A stretch of 6,763 nt of DNA from Candidatus Omnitrophota bacterium (lineage in GTDB: Bacteria > Omnitrophota > Gorgyraeia > Gygaellales > Profunditerraquicolaceae): positions 1-6,763 of the forward strand of contig JAFGET010000146.1 of the NCBI GenBank assembly GCA_016931435.1, given 5' to 3'. The notes under the pieces were generated by a model that was not told where the DNA came from, did not search any database, and saw only the letters and a list, made by a program, of their open reading frames with translations. The position numbers and the translations under genes were made by a program. Below are positions 5,542 to 6,763 of this stretch, one piece after another (position 1 is the stretch's first letter; each line of letters opens with the position of its first letter).

Positions 5542-6336
5542 ATGGCTGAAGAATATAGGTATATATACGGGCCGGTATTTTCCTGGAGGCTGGGGCGTTC
5601 TTTGGGGATCGACCTGCTTTCGCAGCAAGAGAAGGTCTGTAATTTCGATTGCCTTTATTGCCAGCTCGGGGCGACTAAAGGGCGCGTAACCGAAAGGAAG
5701 GTATATGTCCCGGAGAAAGAGGTGATCGGGGAATTAGAAAGAATGCCCTCAAGCGGCATCGATCATATTACTTTTTCGGGCCGGGGCGAGCCTGCTTTAG
5801 CCCAAAATCTAGGCCGGGCGATAAAGGCGGTAAAGTCGCTTATTAAAATACCGGTTGCGGTAATAACAAATTCTTCTTTGATAAATAAAGAAGAGGTAAG
5901 AAGCGAACTGTTCTTGGCGGATCTTGTCATAGCGAAATTAGACGCTTATTCTCAAGGGTCTTTGAAGATAATGAATAACCCCGACTGGGCGATAAAATTC
6001 CCGGATATTTTAGAAGGCATAAAAAAATTCAGAAAAGAATATAACGGGAAGCTGGCGTTACAGATGATGTTTATCGATAGCAATAAAAGCGCTATGGAAG
6101 AATACGCGCGCCTGGCGGATCATATCAAGGCGGATGAAATACAGCTGAACACGCCGCTGAGGCCCTGCGGGGTCAAGCCGTTGAGCAGGAAAGAGGTCTT
6201 TATGATAAAGGATCATTTTACGCTTCAATGCAAAGGGGCTAGTGTAGTCTCGGTCTATGACCAGAGGCCCCACCCGCAAGTAGTATCCATAAGCGCAGGG
6301 GATACCTTAAGAAGAAGAGGCAAACCATATTCATAA
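5542..6336 (+). CDS. Radical SAM protein, COG0731 type (wyosine-synthase-related)
   Basis: This 264-residue enzyme cleaves SAM reductively with a [4Fe-4S] cluster held by C33, C37 and C40 in CNFDCLYCQ (residues 33-41), the canonical CX3CX2C motif. Upstream is the family hallmark YGPVFSWRLGRSLGID (9-24). The SAM-amine motif is FSGRGEPAL (78-86, normally G-x-GEP). AVITNSSLI (about 111-119) and the KLDAYSQGS region complete the partial TIM barrel. LNTPLRPCGVKPLS near residue 200 is another block typical of the family. COG0731 is named after archaeal wyosine synthase Taw1, but bacterial members are of unknown function, and bacteria do not make wyosine in the usual way, so the database name should not be read as the reaction. 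It may use clusters from the scaffold gene 9 bases upstream and electrons from the ferredoxin ATPases (inference). I see no second cluster motif. Confidence 0.92.
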   Translation: MAEEYRYIYGPVFSWRLGRSLGIDLLSQQEKVCNFDCLYCQLGATKGRVTERKVYVPEKEVIGELERMPSSGIDHITFSGRGEPALAQNLGRAIKAVKSLIKIPVAVITNSSLINKEEVRSELFLADLVIAKLDAYSQGSLKIMNNPDWAIKFPDILEGIKKFRKEYNGKLALQMMFIDSNKSAMEEYARLADHIKADEIQLNTPLRPCGVKPLSRKEVFMIKDHFTLQCKGASVVSVYDQRPHPQVVSISAGDTLRRRGKPYS

Positions 6337-6343
6337 AGGCCGG

Positions 6344-6763
6344 ATGAAGACTTATTTAGATTGTATCCCTTGTTTTTTTCGCCAGGTGCTTGATGGCGCC
6401 AGGATCATTCAGGCCTCGCCCAGGCAGCAAAAACAGGCCATAGACAGGTTTGCCAGAAAAATACCTAAGATCTCTCTTAGGTTGAGCCCTCCTGAGATAG
6501 CCAGGTTCGGATACGCTTTTTTAAGAAGCATAAAGCCGGGCGCGGACCCTTATAAAGGTATAAAGCAAAAAAGTAACCGCATGGCCTTGGGGTTATTAGG
6601 CAGGCTCAAGGATAAGGTCGCTTGTTCAAAGGATAAGCTTTTGACGGCGTTGGAGCTGGCTATCGCCGGAAATGTCATAGATTTTGGCGTCAAGAACGAT
6701 CTAAGCGTGGATAAGGAATTAAAAAAGATACTGGCCAGAGAAAGCAGGAGTATCCGTAAGAGA
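6344..6763 (+). CDS. DUF89 family protein (ARMT1-like / damage-control phosphatase), N-terminal part
   Basis: An open frame starts at ATG 6344, 7 bases after the radical SAM stop and 4 bases after an AAAGG site. It runs 140 codons off the window end without a stop. The N-terminus MKTYLDCIPCF carries the C7-x-x-C10 pair seen in prokaryotic DUF89 proteins. Further conserved blocks are DPYKGIKQKSNRMAL (residues 68-82) and ALELAIAGNVIDFG (102-115), whose N110 and D113 lie in the family's most conserved segment. DUF89 proteins are metal-dependent phosphatases; studied members hydrolyse sugar phosphates and other phosphometabolites and have been proposed to clear damaged metabolites. Full-length members are about 280-300 residues, so about half is missing, including most metal ligands. 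Family assignment is firm. The substrate, and any link to the Fe-S genes beyond shared operon position, is unknown. Confidence 0.9.
   Translation, partial: MKTYLDCIPCFFRQVLDGARIIQASPRQQKQAIDRFARKIPKISLRLSPPEIARFGYAFLRSIKPGADPYKGIKQKSNRMALGLLGRLKDKVACSKDKLLTALELAIAGNVIDFGVKNDLSVDKELKKILARESRSIRKR

Overview
The window is a dense, single-strand block of genes, every one on the + strand. It carries the last codons of one gene, eight complete genes and the first 140 codons of a ninth. Neighbouring genes overlap by 4 or 20 bases or are 3 to 17 bases apart. I see no internal promoter, terminator, RNA gene, mobile element or CRISPR array, so it reads as the middle of one long operon. No non-coding stretch exceeds 20 bases.

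The gene content points to a strict anaerobe: two ATPases with built-in 2[4Fe-4S] ferredoxin domains, an IscU/NifU-like Fe-S scaffold, a radical SAM enzyme, and a homologue of the protein called methanogenesis marker 8 (DUF2099). Shine-Dalgarno sites, two TTG starts, mid-range base composition, heavy AGG/AGA and ATA codon use, and a bacterial-looking COG0731 protein favour an uncultivated anaerobic bacterium. A lineage such as Omnitrophota is possible, but that is a guess; an archaeon is less likely though not excluded.

Layout: (1) 1-57, tail of a gene with a CPxC knuckle. (2) 68-679, class I SAM methyltransferase. (3) 676-1533, MinD-type ATPase with inserted ferredoxin domain, copy A. (4) 1514-1894, small CoA-binding Rossmann protein. 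(5) 1912-3261, FAD/NAD(P)H disulfide-type oxidoreductase of the NADH oxidase / CoA-disulfide reductase group. (6) 3277-4128, MinD-ferredoxin ATPase, copy B. (7) 4132-5127, DUF2099 / methanogenesis-marker-8-like protein. (8) 5137-5532, IscU/NifU-like scaffold. (9) 5542-6336, radical SAM protein of the COG0731 type. (10) 6344 to the window end, DUF89-family protein, cut by the edge.

Working model (inference): the two ferredoxin-ATPases form a dimeric, ATP-driven metal-cluster assembly, transfer or electron-delivery machine. The scaffold supplies clusters, the flavin enzyme and CoA-binding protein supply reducing or thiol equivalents, and the DUF2099 protein is a client or partner. The same two types of ATPase occur side by side in orange-protein (Orp) type loci of sulfate reducers. 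Here they are separated by the CoA/flavin pair and joined to DUF2099, which is the most unusual aspect of the window.
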